A stretch of DNA of 64,000 bases from Rhodamnia argentea (Eukaryota; Streptophyta; Magnoliopsida; Myrtales; Myrtaceae), in assembly GCF_020921035.1 (NCBI RefSeq), contig NC_063151.1:27348934-27412933 (forward strand), written 5' to 3'. This document shows positions 36,537-49,889 of the stretch, one piece after another. Both the position numbers and the translations under genes were made by a program. The notes beneath the pieces were generated by a model. The model was given only the letters and a program-made list of their open reading frames with translations, was not told the origin of the DNA and ran no database searches. How positions within the stretch are numbered: position 1 is the first letter of the stretch; the number at the start of each line of letters is the position of its first letter.

Positions 36537-38134
36537 TCCTAACGAGATGAAAATGCAGAAAATATCTGCAAAACACATTCTAGGACTCGGGTGCGTGATC
36601 AGAGAGGTTGGGCAATCTAATTTCTTGTTCCTGTGATAGGAGGAAGCAAGTTGAGAAAGCTATATATGATCAAAAGCAGAGTCACATGGGGTTCTTGATG
36701 ATTCAAATTGACAAGAAATAATGAACCAAATGGAGACAGGTTAAAGCGTAGCTGTCAATTTGGGGTTCAAGGCAAGTAGGAACTCAGGGGACTTAGCGAC
36801 GCTAGGAACGCAAAGCAACATGAAAACAGTCAGGAACAGACAAGTATGGGATAACTGAAAGCAGTGATGAGGATTGCCATTGCCACAACCCTTGAATGGA
36901 GGCAAGAAGTCCTAGTAAACAGAGAAGGTAGACAAACCCCGTGAAGCCATCAATAAGGGCAACGATAAGGAAGAGAGAGAGAGAGACAGGGACACACACC
37001 TAACCCTTCACAGAGAGAGAGAGAGAGAGTAAAATAACATGAGAATGGGCAACGAGAGAAAGGAAAGAGAAGGGTAGTGATTGATTGATGAAGGCAGGCA
37101 AGTGGATGGATACCATGAGAGTCACGATCCCTCTGCTGTGTAACGCGTCAACGCTTCACTTTACAACACAGTGATGCTCCTCTCCCTCTCTCCCTCTCTC
37201 TCTCTCTCCACCAAAATGGGTACTAGCTTCATCTTCGTCGCCTTCAACAAATTCTGCAACACCCACTCACTAACGTGGTGTTTGTGCAGGTCGCACCAGT
37301 AACACCACTGTGCCCTCGAACGAAATGACCAAAAAGGAGGGATCTTTGGCACGAATTATTGATGGGTTTTTTATTTTGCTTTAGACGGTGAGGATAGATT
37401 GGGACGGTTCATACAGATTTCGAAAGATACACAAATCTCCGCCATTTTTGCTGGGCCTGTCAAGTTGGGTTTGTTCCCGGAACTCTTACGTTTCTTTTTC
37501 TTTTCTTTTCTTTTTCCCCTTTTGTTCGGGGCGGGCAAGTCAAGAAGGTGATGATTATCCGAAGGACCGTTTCGTTTTTTGCTCAGTGGAGTGATTAGGA
37601 ATCTTTCCCAGGCTTCATCGTCTTCGTGTGCCAACCTAGCCTCTTACAAGTTCGATGAGTAAGAGATCTTTTTGCAGAAGGCATATATGATCTAGTGGCC
37701 AAGCTACGCCATGCATGGTAAAAATTTCCATAATCTGACGAGTTTCTCCTCCACGCCATAGATGGAGAGATAGGATTCGAAGATTCACAGAAAGGAAAAA
37801 ACAAAAAATCTGAGAAATTCGATTTGCTCCAAGAGAAGAAAGCCAGCAAACCACGTGAGGTTCACTCATGACCCGTGAGAAATTTCCACGAGCGTCGCAC
37901 TCGGCCACTGTTGATGGCGACGAGTCTCTCTGCATGTCCATTTTCTGGAAAGGGTAAGGAGACGACATCGATTTATAAGAGTGGTATTCTAAATTATTTA
38001 ACATATCATGAGATGCGTATAGTTTACCCTCTAATGACTCTCATTGTCTCAATTTTATCAAATGACAATCTCCGAATCTAATTCATAAAATGCTTTCTCT
38101 TCACCTCGCAATCTTTATGCAAGTACAAATATGA
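36537..38134. other. Upstream region of the LRR receptor kinase
   Basis: Contains GA runs near 36973-37030 and a CT run near 37183-37210, probably leader or promoter sequence of the receptor kinase. Short reading frames here show no family resemblance. Confidence 0.5.
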
Positions 38135-38747
38135 GAAAAATTACCAAAAAAGTTATAAAATTGTCATACGTATATTAGTTTGGTCATATACATTTCAATT
38201 TCAACTAATTTTCTAAACTTTTTGACAATTTACCAATATAATCATTCCGCCCAATTTTGGCCGGGAATCGCTAATATGGACAGCAGTCATTTTACGTGGC
38301 ATAGCCGGCAAACGGGAGGCGTTGATTTGGATAACTTTTACATTTTTTTTCAATTTTTTTATATATTTTATATTTATTATATTTCTCTCCTTTTTCACTG
38401 TCAATCGGTGAGGGTGTCCTAGGACGCTCTGCCGGCCACCACTGAGGCCATGGACCGGTGGAGAGAAATAATTGAAAAAGGTAACATAAACAAACAAAAA
38501 AAAAAGGAAAAAGGGATGAAAGTTCATAAATTTTAAAAAATTACAAAAAATTATCCACGTATGTATTAATCGTATCAACCATGCCACATAGGATGATCTA
38601 TAAGCGTCAGTGATTTTCGACTAAATTTGGCCAAAAAGACTGCATTAGCAAATCGCCATAAGTTTGAAAATCAAATTTACCAAATTAAAAGATTTAAAAC
38701 TGAATTAACATTCATCCAATAGATTTTAAGACTTTATGATAATTTTT
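38135..38747. mobile_element. Fold-back element, family 1, copy D
   Basis: The left end is AAAAATTACCAAAAAAGTTA. The right end, reverse-complemented, is AAAAATTATCATAAAGTCTT. Arms of roughly 200 bp mirror each other (GACAATTTACCAATATAATC; CCCAATTTTGGCCGGGAATC). The centre holds a GC-richer segment with GCCGGCCACC. No transposase. Confidence 0.75.
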
Positions 38748-39186
38748 CCTACAAAATATGAGCCCTCGAGCAGGGACGAGCTCGAACATTTTGTCAGTGA
38801 AGTCACTATTGAAGGAAAGGAAGTGTTTTTAGAGATAGACTTTGATGTTATCCTTATATCATGGAATTATAAGAGACAAGATCATAAATAAAGAAAAGAT
38901 TAAATCACAGCCGAATTAAATATCACTAGTCAAGCAAGAAATTATATATGCAGCGTATTGAATGAATAAAATTTTTACCTTTTGTATACTGAGTAATGTT
39001 TTAGGTGATCGGAAAAGTTCATGAAAAGTTTCCCTAAGCATGAAATGCGATCTAATCATCAAACCTTTCATTTTGTCACAATTGGATGTCAATTTTCAAA
39101 AAACATGTCGTGAAGTCCAATGGCTATCATTGTTGTAAACCGTTGGAATGCAGCTTCACACAAAATGTTTAAACAGTTGGGTGGAT

Positions 39187-39784
39187 AAAATTATCAAAAA
39201 AGCCCCGAATCTATTGCAATTTTACCAACTGAGTTCTCAATATTTTAATTTCGTCAATTGAGTCATAAATATTTTCACGCTTTACCATTTGAGTCCGCTT
39301 GATGAATTTTGATTGTAAATTGCTAATGTGGATGTTGCTCGTCCTACGTGGCACGACCAATGTTGACGTGAACAAAATTAATAATATTTAATATTTTTCA
39401 AAAATTTATGTACTTATTTTTGCGTTTTTTCTTCTATTTTCCTTTACTTTTTTTTCCCTTTTTAAAATTCCCTTCTACCCTCCGCCAGTCATTGACAAGC
39501 CCGGCGTTGGCTAGCGGAGGTCACCGGCCTTAGGCTAGGGCTGCCCTCGCCAAGCGGAGAGCAAAAGAGAAGGAAAAAAAAATTAAACAACATAAATAAA
39601 TAAAATTAAAGAATTAGGAATATTATTAAAGGTTGTCCACATCGGCGCCGGCCATGTCACGTAGAATAGCTGGCACTTACGTCGGCGATTTCCGACCAAA
39701 ATTAGCCGAACACAAAAAGATTAAAAGATTTACGACTAAATTGGCAATACTCCGATAGGTTTAGGAGTTCTTGGACAATTTTCC
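39187..39784. mobile_element. Fold-back element, family 1, copy E
   Basis: The left end is AAAATTATCAAAAAAGCCCC and then GAATCTATTGC. The right end is GATAGGTTTAGGAGTTCTTG and then GACAATTTT. Inner arms GTCCTACGTGGCACGACCAA and CGGCCATGTCACGTAGAATA flank a GC-rich centre. It lies 440 bp from copy D in the interval upstream of the receptor kinase and downstream of the GST. Confidence 0.75.
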
Positions 39785-40420
39785 TGGTTGGGTACATAAT
39801 TGGAGAATTTTACAATATTTCTATCAAGGAGACAAAGGGGCTTTTGCCATTAGGCCATCAATCCAACAAGGAGCTATGCGCTGCATAAGTGCATATCGTC
39901 CTTGACAAGACAAATGCTTTCGATTCCCACAAATTTTTTGAGCTATGCTAAATAGTCTATGTACCATAATGTTGCGCACGACATAGACTGATCTTCGTAC
40001 CAAATTCAAGTCGTCATTAAAAGTTCCCACATAGCATTTCCCTTTTACTGTAACAAGTGGGATGGGGCTTGACGGGAACTTGCCACCATCAGATCGGATT
40101 CATCTTTGTGTTGAATTTTGCGGAGTACTCGAAACGAAAAAAAAAAATAAAATCAAATGGACCGACGGAGGGTCTTCCATAACATATAGTCCACTGGGAT
40201 CAAATCCAACCTTTTATATATATATTTGTCCGTAACCGGCTCAAGGAAAATCATATTCGTTCAACGTGATGCTAGAACTCTCTTGTTCGAAAAATTACAG
40301 TCCATAACTTCTTAATTCTAATCACAAGCTTTATTCGAAATCATCCCTTACAGAAAGCAGGAGACCTAAAATTATGACACCCAGCTAATCTGATCCAACC
40401 CGAGAGCTTCCATCGAAGCT

Positions 40421-41254
<834 letters not shown>

Positions 41255-41315
41255 TTATACGAGCTCTCTTGCCTTGTCGCGGGCAATGAGGAAGACGCCT
41301 GAATCGGGTTGGGGG

Positions 41316-41323
41316 TATTTATA
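41316..41323 (-). promoter_or_regulatory. TATA box of the GST gene
   Basis: On the minus strand the sequence reads TATAAATA, 128 bases upstream of the GST start codon. Spacing and match fit a plant core promoter. Confidence 0.65.
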
Positions 41324-43160
41324 GATTGTTTTCTCTAAGTCGGTTTAGACTAGTTAATTCATTTCTTTAAGTGCCTTTCAGCCGAGAAGCTCTAGGATTC
41401 TCCAGAGACATGTAAGACGCCATTTACCATTGTCCTTCCTCATCTAGTGCGTTCCATCTCTTTCTTCAAAGGATAATGGAGGAACAAGGGATATGTTATA
41501 AAAAAAGTGGCTTAGTCTTTCAGCAAATTTGGACCCTATACCCACCCGCAATCGTCATTCTCGGACTTCAGAACCGTTTCAAAATAAATAAAAAACGCTC
41601 TATTCAGCTCTGGTGAGGTCTTAACCCAGCGCGTCCGAATTGCTAATCATCTAGTATCTGATTCTATCACAATAAGGAGGTTGATTCCCACAATCAACTC
41701 CACAGAGAAAGCAGACTCTGATGAATGCAACTTACTCTGTCTATGTCATTATCATAGATATAATATTCTATCAGTCTGAATAACAACAGTAGATAGTGAT
41801 CATACCACATGTAAGATAGGCCACGCATCTACAAAATCCTGAATATTCTATCCGTTTTCCCCACGAGTTCTGTTCTCTATTATCTTTTTGCCCTTGGTGA
41901 AGAGCCATAGTCTTGACCAACCATTTTCCCGGTTTTCACATCACTAATTTATGCATGCTAACTTGCTTGAGTTCCGAATTCTGCACCTTCTACTATAGGG
42001 GACTTCTATTTGCATCTACATACATCGTCGTATCATCCTATCATATCGAGTTTTCTGGACATTAAATTGCATAAGGTGAGACCTCACAAATCTTTCATGA
42101 TTTACGGAACATTTTCTCTGCGGTTTCACTCTACAAACATCAGGGTGTGATATATGAAACATTTAAAAAAAACCAGAAAAAAAAAAAAGACTCCGTATAA
42201 TTTTCTTCATTCGATGATACAGTTGTTAGGATCGCCATGTCTCTAGGGATAATTTTCTCCACTTTATGGGTCGGTTCTGCTCCACTGTAACAAAAAGAAT
42301 TCTCTAGGACCAGCTCTGAACCTGCAACATTAAATTGCAACATGCCAAAAATCTAATTCATTTGTTTTTGTAGATGAACAAAACACACTGCAGATAGATC
42401 TTCTCAAGCAGGCAGCTAAACTACAAAATGGTTTGCACAACATATTAACCAGAGGATAGACGCTTATCTTGAACTTGCGGATAATATACTCAAAGCAAGC
42501 TGACCACGAGATCGTTCAGCATGATAGGAAAAGTACATGATAGGAGGGGGGAAGTATATTAAATTCCATTCAAAAGAAAGGAGCTAATAATGCTCTCTCT
42601 CTCTCTCTCTCTCTCTTCCCTTTTAACATCATCTATCATATATTCCTCAAGTTGGTTGTTTACTAAATAGGATACGCTAAGAGGAGATGAGCCGGTAAGT
42701 TTAAGAATAGGAAATATACCGCGTATCTTGGAATTTGCCAACACCAAGTTTGTGATGACTCCTATTTTATCTTGAAACGGAAACTAACATCCCACTCATT
42801 TTTCTTGAGAACCCAAATCTTAATTGCAAAGATTCTGTCACAGGCATCAGACTTTTAACTGGGTGTACTCTTGAAAAATCAGATGAATGACAAACTATCT
42901 GGATTTATGAGTAATGCTGAATCAAACAGATAGTACAGATGTTGAAAATGAGTGTTATCGATCAGGAGCAGGGCCATTCAAGATCCTGAGTGAGATATTG
43001 AACGTGATTGACCAATTGCAAAATAGTAAGATTTTAAGACGCAATGGAAGAGTAAACAACTCTTGAAGAAAAAAAAAATCAAGAAATAGATATGGGAGAT
43101 TTTAAAGGACATTAGAGCATGCAAAAGCGATACCTGGGGTGTCCTCTGAATTGTTTGTTT
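41324..43160. other. Gene-free interval between the GST and transporter genes
   Basis: No protein-like frame. A CT microsatellite lies at 42593-42616. The part next to 43160 probably holds the 3' UTR of the transporter. Confidence 0.5.
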
Positions 43161-46100
43161 CTACTTCTCAGAAGCCAATGATGATGACGATGTCAATTGC
43201 ATAGATTCAGCATGTTGCTCATCATTGGAGCTGCCTCGAGAAGCTTCTTTCTTTAACTTATGATTGTTATATGCAGCTACACCAGCAATGGCTGCAATTT
43301 AATTTCTGTAAGTACCATTTCATATGATCGCAGCTCATTCCAGCGTTATGCTTTCCACTGGGTATTCAGTGATATTAAAGAACTTCTAAGAGAACTAGTA
43401 CCCCAAAAAATTGAATGAAGTTCCTAGAGTTTGCTACTGCATAGTTATCTAACCCATTGCCCGCAAGATCCTAATGGACCTAGATTCTCAAATTACTAAA
43501 ATCATAGAAAAAAAATGTGATGGGAGATTTTTGAGGAAAATAATGACAATATCTAGAGACACAAAAATCTGTCTATTAAGCATGAATAATTGAAAAATAA
43601 GTCCCATTAAATCCAAGATAATGCTCACAGAGCACTAAGTAACATTTAAGATGTGATATGTAATCCTCAACCACGACAATTTTGCTGGCAACACCACAAG
43701 ATGTAACAATAAGATCAGATATAGGATGGAAGATCCATGAGAACAAAGCCTTGGGAAATAGAAGCAAACATTAAACCTCAAAAAGAGATTAGATCACTGT
43801 ATACAAAACCGAAGAAGAAATATGTTGAGATACTCACCAATGCCATAACCGAAAAGATTTATCAACGTGAGCTTTGTATCAGCAAACAGAAGGGCAGACA
43901 ATAACACCACCACCCAATCTTTGACAACGCCCGCAACACGTATGGTGAGAGCACTTGTGTGAGTTATCACCAGGAAAACTGACAGATTGAGTGCAAAGGT
44001 ACATAGAGAGTTGAGTGTCAAAATGAGGGGATGAAAGTCCCATGTTCCACGAGCATCCATCTTGGGTTTCTCTAGAAAGATCCAAGGGATAAATAGGCAA
44101 ATGGCGCTGCATAAAGGAGAACATCCCACAACACGATCAGAAGTTTCCATAGTTAATTCTAAACAGTTCCTTTGCAAACAAATTGACAATTAAATTTCAG
44201 AATGGAACATGCCTGCAGGGGCTCACGTAGTACATAAGAGATATAGGATTTAACTTGAGTCCTTTCCTCTTTACCAGAATCTCCATGAAAATAAGCCTCA
44301 AAGCTTCCCCAACGACGCCACCCATCTGGTAAACAACACCAATCCAGCTTATGTTTATTTCCCCATAAGATGCAACTAAGACTCCAAAACTTATCACTGA
44401 CATAATCAAAAGCATTCTGCAGCTCATCACTTCAAGTCCTGCTGCCACTCCTAGAATGAAAACAGCTACTGGCACTGCACAAGTTATTTGGCAATAGCAT
44501 TTTAGGATAATATCACTTATCTACTGAAAGAAGCAATGGCAGCCATGGTACAACTATCTGACCTGCACTATATACTTGAACACAAAGTTTTAAGAGAACT
44601 TTTAAAGAAGAATAGAAAGAACATACTGATCGCCTTCAACATCTGTGCAAATGCAACAGAAATGTAAAGGTAGGCAGTGTTCCCCAGCCACAGGGTCATC
44701 GCAAACATTGCACCAATCGGGATCACTGACGTAGAATATCTGGAGATGAAGATAACTATCATATATAAGTCTATATACATGCAAGTACACTGCTAGGAAA
44801 TTAGATTACTCTTGGCTAATAATACTCAGAACTTTTGACCAGCAGGCTCCAGCAAAAAGAAAAGCTGACTCTAAGTTTATAGGGTCTGTATTTCAGTTGA
44901 TACGCAGACATTACCATTTGTACTTATGCGATGTCTATTAAAAAGTTAGTTCAAATTAATTACTTGCAGACATCTTTTATTAACACAGACAAGTGATGGC
45001 ACTGACTGTGAGAAAGAACGGGAGATGACACAACACCTAAGATCTCTTCAGCATGCCAACATGGTCCTATTAATGCAACGGGAGATGACACAACACCTAT
45101 GATCTCTTCAGCATGCCAACATGGTCCTATTAATGCAGCTAAAGGCATTTTTCTTGACAAATACCACAATTAGCTTTAACAATAACAACTGATTAGCAGC
45201 AAATATACAATTTTGAAACTCAACTCCCGAAAACTTTGTCCTTCAGACTACCATTAGTTTGTTTAAATAACTCAATGAAGGGGCTGATTTAATCTCTCTC
45301 GAAGTGACACGATGCATTAAACTTGACCTCCCAGAAATAACTGCCAGTAACATTCCAAGAAAATAATATCTAAACTCTAACATTTAGCCATAAAGGGTTG
45401 CATTTTAATAGGACAATAATAACAAGAAGTTTCTCTATTTTTTCCCCTTAAAACCCAACCTATCTCAGTACTTACATTTCTAGCGTCATCCCTTCTTCCA
45501 CCTTCATTATCTGCAATCAAATCGGTAATCATGATCCACAATTAGGGTTAAAACGCAGAAATTTGCAGTGAAAGACCATTACAGGATTGTAGTATTGTAG
45601 TAGATCCTGATGCTAAGTACCTTGAAAACTTTTGTAAGCAGAAAACACAGGACAGAGGAGAAGACCATGTGAAGTAGAGTCAACCCAAGAGGATAGGGGA
45701 AGTTTATCTCCTTTGATGACAAAACCCACTGCATTTTACAACATAGGTGGACATCAGTATGGAATATATACATCTATATGAGACCATGTTCTAGTTAGCA
45801 CTGCATATTGAGCCAAAAATTGCAACTTCAGCGAGAGCAACATTACAGTGTGGTGTCACCATATTTATTCATAAGGCAATCATCTGTCTGCCTACAAAAG
45901 TGAATTAACAAAGCTGGCTCAACACGGATCCTCATTCCAAATTCCACAAACTAATTGTCCATTACAATCATAATATGAACTAAATCTAAAATTTCGAGCA
46001 AGACGGACATAATAGCTAATGTTCAACGCATTTTGCCCCGTTCAGCCTCGTCTGCTCCAAAATCTTGATCGCATATAACCTATAGAACTATGCTAATCCA

Positions 46101-46389
46101 GCTTAGCAACTCCGAAGCCAACTAGCCACTCAAATCGCACGGAGCAAGTGCGATGGACTCCAATCAAGCGCCATTAACACGTAGCCGGAGCTTCCGCTAT
46201 CCAAACTACTAAAACCCACAAGAGACGCAAAATGCGGCGTGATTGAGCGGCGCAGTCGCGCCGGCAAACGAATTAGGGTGAGAAACCGACCTTGTTGAAG
46301 AAGATCTGACCGCTGGATAGGGTGATGTAGAGGAGGAGGTAGGCGTAAGTCACCACTCCCTCGCTGAGAAACGATCTCCGATCCGCCAT
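43161..46389 (-). CDS. Nucleotide-sugar/triose-phosphate translocator family transporter, 7 exons
   Basis: Exons in transcript order are 46389-46291, 45728-45621, 45510-45476, 44739-44627, 44474-44213, 44106-43838 and 43291-43161, giving 338 aa. The protein is a multi-pass membrane protein of the drug/metabolite transporter superfamily (about ten helices). It closely resembles Arabidopsis At3g14410/At1g53660 (from memory). Diagnostic blocks are VIPIGAMFAMTLWLGNTAYL, SFGVLVASYGEI, LMYYVSPCSAICLF and TIRVAGVVKDWVVVLLSALL. The likely location is Golgi or another endomembrane, exchanging a phosphorylated sugar or nucleotide sugar. The substrate is not known. The C-terminus carries a dilysine-like NNHKLKKEAS stretch and a serine-rich tail. 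Intron 5 seems to begin with GC (AG|GCATGT at 44213/44212); all other introns are GT-AG. Confidence 0.92.
45018..45137. repeat. 60-bp tandem duplication in intron 3 of the transporter gene
   Basis: Two copies (45018-45077 and 45078-45137) begin AACGGGAGATGACACAACAC or the near equivalent. They differ only around one base (CTAAGATC against CTATGATC). Because the unit is divisible by three, it appears on the minus strand as a 20-residue repeat, but it lies in an intron. Confidence 0.93.
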
Positions 46390-48609
46390 TTGCGGTGAGC
46401 AATCGCAGAACTCAGACCAGCCCTTTTCAATGGATTGGCGAGATTGACGCCCGACGCAACTGCGAGTTCTCGTTCATGCAACGGCAATTAGCCTTCTTCT
46501 TCTTCGCGTACAAATGGCTTCGAGTTCAGTACACTGCAAGTCTCTTCTGCGTGCGTGGAAGTCAAACATTGAGCTTCGGAAGCAAAGCGCAACCCCGACC
46601 AAAGAGATTAAGAAAATCCCGAATATCATCAGATGGGGAAAGCACAGACGGACCGGTCCGGTCCGACCCGGGACCAAGGCCGGTGGCTTAAGCCCAAGTT
46701 GTCTCACTGTCCAAGTCCAACCTCTGAGAACACAGTCCACCGGATTGTGGGCCCTTTGGGTGGGCCCGTCGGGCACTCAGGCCCAAGCCCAAGAACAGGT
46801 CTAAAGTGTTGGTTCCTTCTATATCCTCATTTAATGCTAGGAAGCCTCCTATTGTCCCCGCATTGTACCACTCCGGAGGCATGTCCACGTGGTACTTGTT
46901 TGTATACTTTCCATAAATACATTTCTTTCAACATCATGCGTCCTCATGTATTGATTCAAAGCTGTACCGTGCATGTTTAGTGCAGAGAGCAAGTAGAAGC
47001 AAGAAGGTGGCTGTGCATTACTCATTAATTGCTCCTGTTTTGTCGGGGAGCATCGCCGTGATGTCACCGATGAAGTAAAAGGGCGTGACATGGACGAGCC
47101 CGATCAATGGATGCATGACACATTGCGCTTCCCCTCGGAGAAAGGGACTTTGTGGAAATTCCCTCTCGGCGATGCCCCATACCACGTCAACGTTCATCTA
47201 ATGGACCGCTGATTCTGCCACCGGCACGTATCCAATGGCAATTTGTCCTGTTATTTTTCCGCCTGTGGAGGCTATGTAAAGCTCGTGGCTTTCCCAAATA
47301 TTCCCTCAGAAAGCAGCTCATTTGTCCTTTGAGGAGCAAGTCCGATAGTACAGGAAGGTTTTAAGACATGGAAAGAGATAAGAACGGGGAATCGCGGGGA
47401 CCAGTTCCGGAGCCTGCTGTGATTGTGGCTGTAAGATGTTGAGCTTTGGTATCTTTTCTTCTTGTAGCGTCCTTCAAAAGGTATTTGGTTAATCCATCTG
47501 CTTCTTCGAGAATACGATTGCTGTGCTTACTCGGCAGCACTAGCATATCTAGGGGGATGTCAAAGGGCACCTAATTTTGTTCAAGATTACAAATTTGTAT
47601 CCCTTCCATTAGTATTTTCACTACCGGTTTTCCTTCTTTCAGGATTGAATGTACAATTTCTGAGTTTCATATTGATGGTGGCTTCTAGAACCTGCTGAGA
47701 CTTTTTTGCAGCAAGCAAATAGTAAAGTGTCTGAACTCTAAAGCAGGGTGTTGTCACAAGAGGGAGGGTGAATCCCATTTCCTTTTAGACCGAAAATTTA
47801 CATAAAAGATTCTAACTTTCGGTGAAGCAGATAAACTTAGCCGCCCCATCCAGGTTTGCACACTCTCACTCCTGGAAAAGCAAAAGGCGCACGAAATTCA
47901 GGAGCGGTTCGATTTTTAACCACAGCTTCAGTTTCTCCGGGTGACCTGGTTCTGTTCCTAGAGGGGCTTATGAACCTGCAAGATACCTCGACGACACTCT
48001 CAGTCTCTATGGTGTATGTATCCTAATACGCAACAAAAGACGCTTACACCTCCAGATCTGCTGAAGTCGATGCGCACACATACACACAGAACAGAATAGC
48101 ATTTTCAGAAAGTTTGGACAGGGTAACGTAGGACCTTATTGGTTCTGAAGCTTTCCCGAATGGAGAAAGCGACTTTTTCTTAAGTAGCCACCACTATCAG
48201 TGTGCCGGAGGATACCAATGTTTTAGTCTGCTTGCGCAAGGGATGCTCCTCATGGTCATGGTAAGAACAAGCACGGTTGTGGCTCACCCTCCCTCCTGCA
48301 CATAATGGACAAAGCATTTGTCGTTCTTAGTGTCTGAACACAAAATGGGCATTGTCAGCCCCATACCAAATCTTAATGCACACCAAAACCCTCCACTGAG
48401 TTTGCGTTAAGGAACAGTTATGGCACAATGGTCAGTGGACGAGTACGACGAAAGTATCCCACGAGCTTGCAATCCCAACTTGCAGAAGTGATTGCGAAAT
48501 TCAAATTGGCCATAGGCCGAGGTTCTCCACTTGTTAGCTAGCGTGATTCGCATGCCGAGACCTCATAAAAGCTCAAGTGATTGTCCACAAGGGTTCATGG
48601 TGCAAAACT
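46390..48609. other. Upstream region of the transporter gene; no gene seen
   Basis: No frame resembles a known protein. A CACGTG motif is present near 46888. The sequence is of average base composition and could hide a non-coding transcript, which cannot be judged from sequence. Confidence 0.5.
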
Positions 48610-49753
48610 AATAAGGGCCTACTTGATAATGTTTATATTCCAAAAAAGCGATTCTACTTAGAATCAATTTTTTTAATTTTGTTCTCTGGATGAGTTTTAG
48701 AGAATTAGAATACGTTTGGTAATTGTCTAAAATTTATACTCCCAGAACAAATATGCGTTTGGTAAGCGCACAAAATTTATGTTTTGGAAAATAATTTCTC
48801 TTCTTAATTTGTCATTTAAATCAAATAATTACATAATCACATTTGATGACTTTCCTCATACCCCACAATTGCGATCCTCTTGTACCATGATATTTTTTTT
48901 GGCCAAAATAGAAATGCTTCAGATTTATTCCTTGGAATGATAATACGCTAAAATTGTTATTTTTCCATGCTTCTCTTGAGGCTATGCATATGCCAAGGAC
49001 GAAAAAGGTGACTGTGATTATCTTTTATTGCTTGGAATGAATAAAATTCATCTCTGTCATATAGGTGGCTCAGTTTTACCTTTGGATACTATGCGGATGG
49101 TCATTGATGCAGCATGGTACTCCGACAACAAATCAAGCAAAGCTTGGGAAAAATCGGAAGGAAAAATCACTAAAAACAAGGTTGGCCACTTGAATGGACC
49201 CATTTCCTATTTTTTGAGATTTTTTTTTTTGGAATTTTCTGGATTTTTTAGAACAATTTGCCCATGAGGGGCAAAATAATCATTTGGGAGAAATCGAAAG
49301 GCAAAATCGTCAAAAATAGGATTGGCCAGTTGAAATGATCCATCTCCTAATCTTTGAGATTTTTTTTTGGATTTTTTGGATTTTTTTCTGAAATTTTCCA
49401 ATTTTTTTAGATTTTTTTTTATGAATTTTCCATTTTTTGAATTTTTTTAAATAATTTTTATTAATTTTCGAAATTTTATTAAAAAAATTATCCGGACCAA
49501 GTCGGGTTGACCAGGCCCGTGCCTCGCGGCTGCCCCGACAAAAATGAAAGAAAATTATCGTTGCCTTTTTTATTCTCAAAAGTATTCTTTTCTTGGAGAA
49601 GTAACTTTTTTTTGTTTCTTATTTTTGGTCCAAAAGTGTTCCTTGGAGCATAATCAAAATCAAAATTATTTGTGTTAGCAAACATGTTTTTGATTTTTTT
49701 TTAATTTCGAAAAATAGAAACAGGAGGAACGAAACATTACCAAATAGGCATTA
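48610..49753. mobile_element. TIR-bounded non-autonomous element with internal tandem units
   Basis: The left end AATAAGGGCCTACTTGATAA (then TGTTTATATTCC) matches the reverse complement of the right end, TTAATGCCTATTTGGTAATG (then TTTCGTTCC). Inside, two units of about 140 bp are in tandem at about 49145-49420 (GGTTGGCCACTTGAATGGAC and GATTGGCCAGTTGAAATGAT), followed by T-rich sequence. No transposase. The target duplication is unclear, possibly TAA. Confidence 0.55.
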
Positions 49754-49889
49754 ACCGAACCTTCGCTTCTTTTTGCAAAATGGAGAATTTTTCCTTACTA
49801 AGATTTAGCCTTCACCAGCGGTCAACAATGACCATCACCTCGATTAGGGCTCTACTGGGAAAATGTGGATAATTTCGCTTTCCTCTTAA

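Noticed and set aside
37371-37849. Overlapping frames upstream of the LRR receptor kinase
   Set aside because: Lysine- and serine-rich low-complexity translations with no known family; treated as leader or intergenic sequence.
44960-45169. Frame with a repeated 20-residue unit
   Set aside because: Created by the 60-bp intronic tandem duplication; it is not between usable splice sites.
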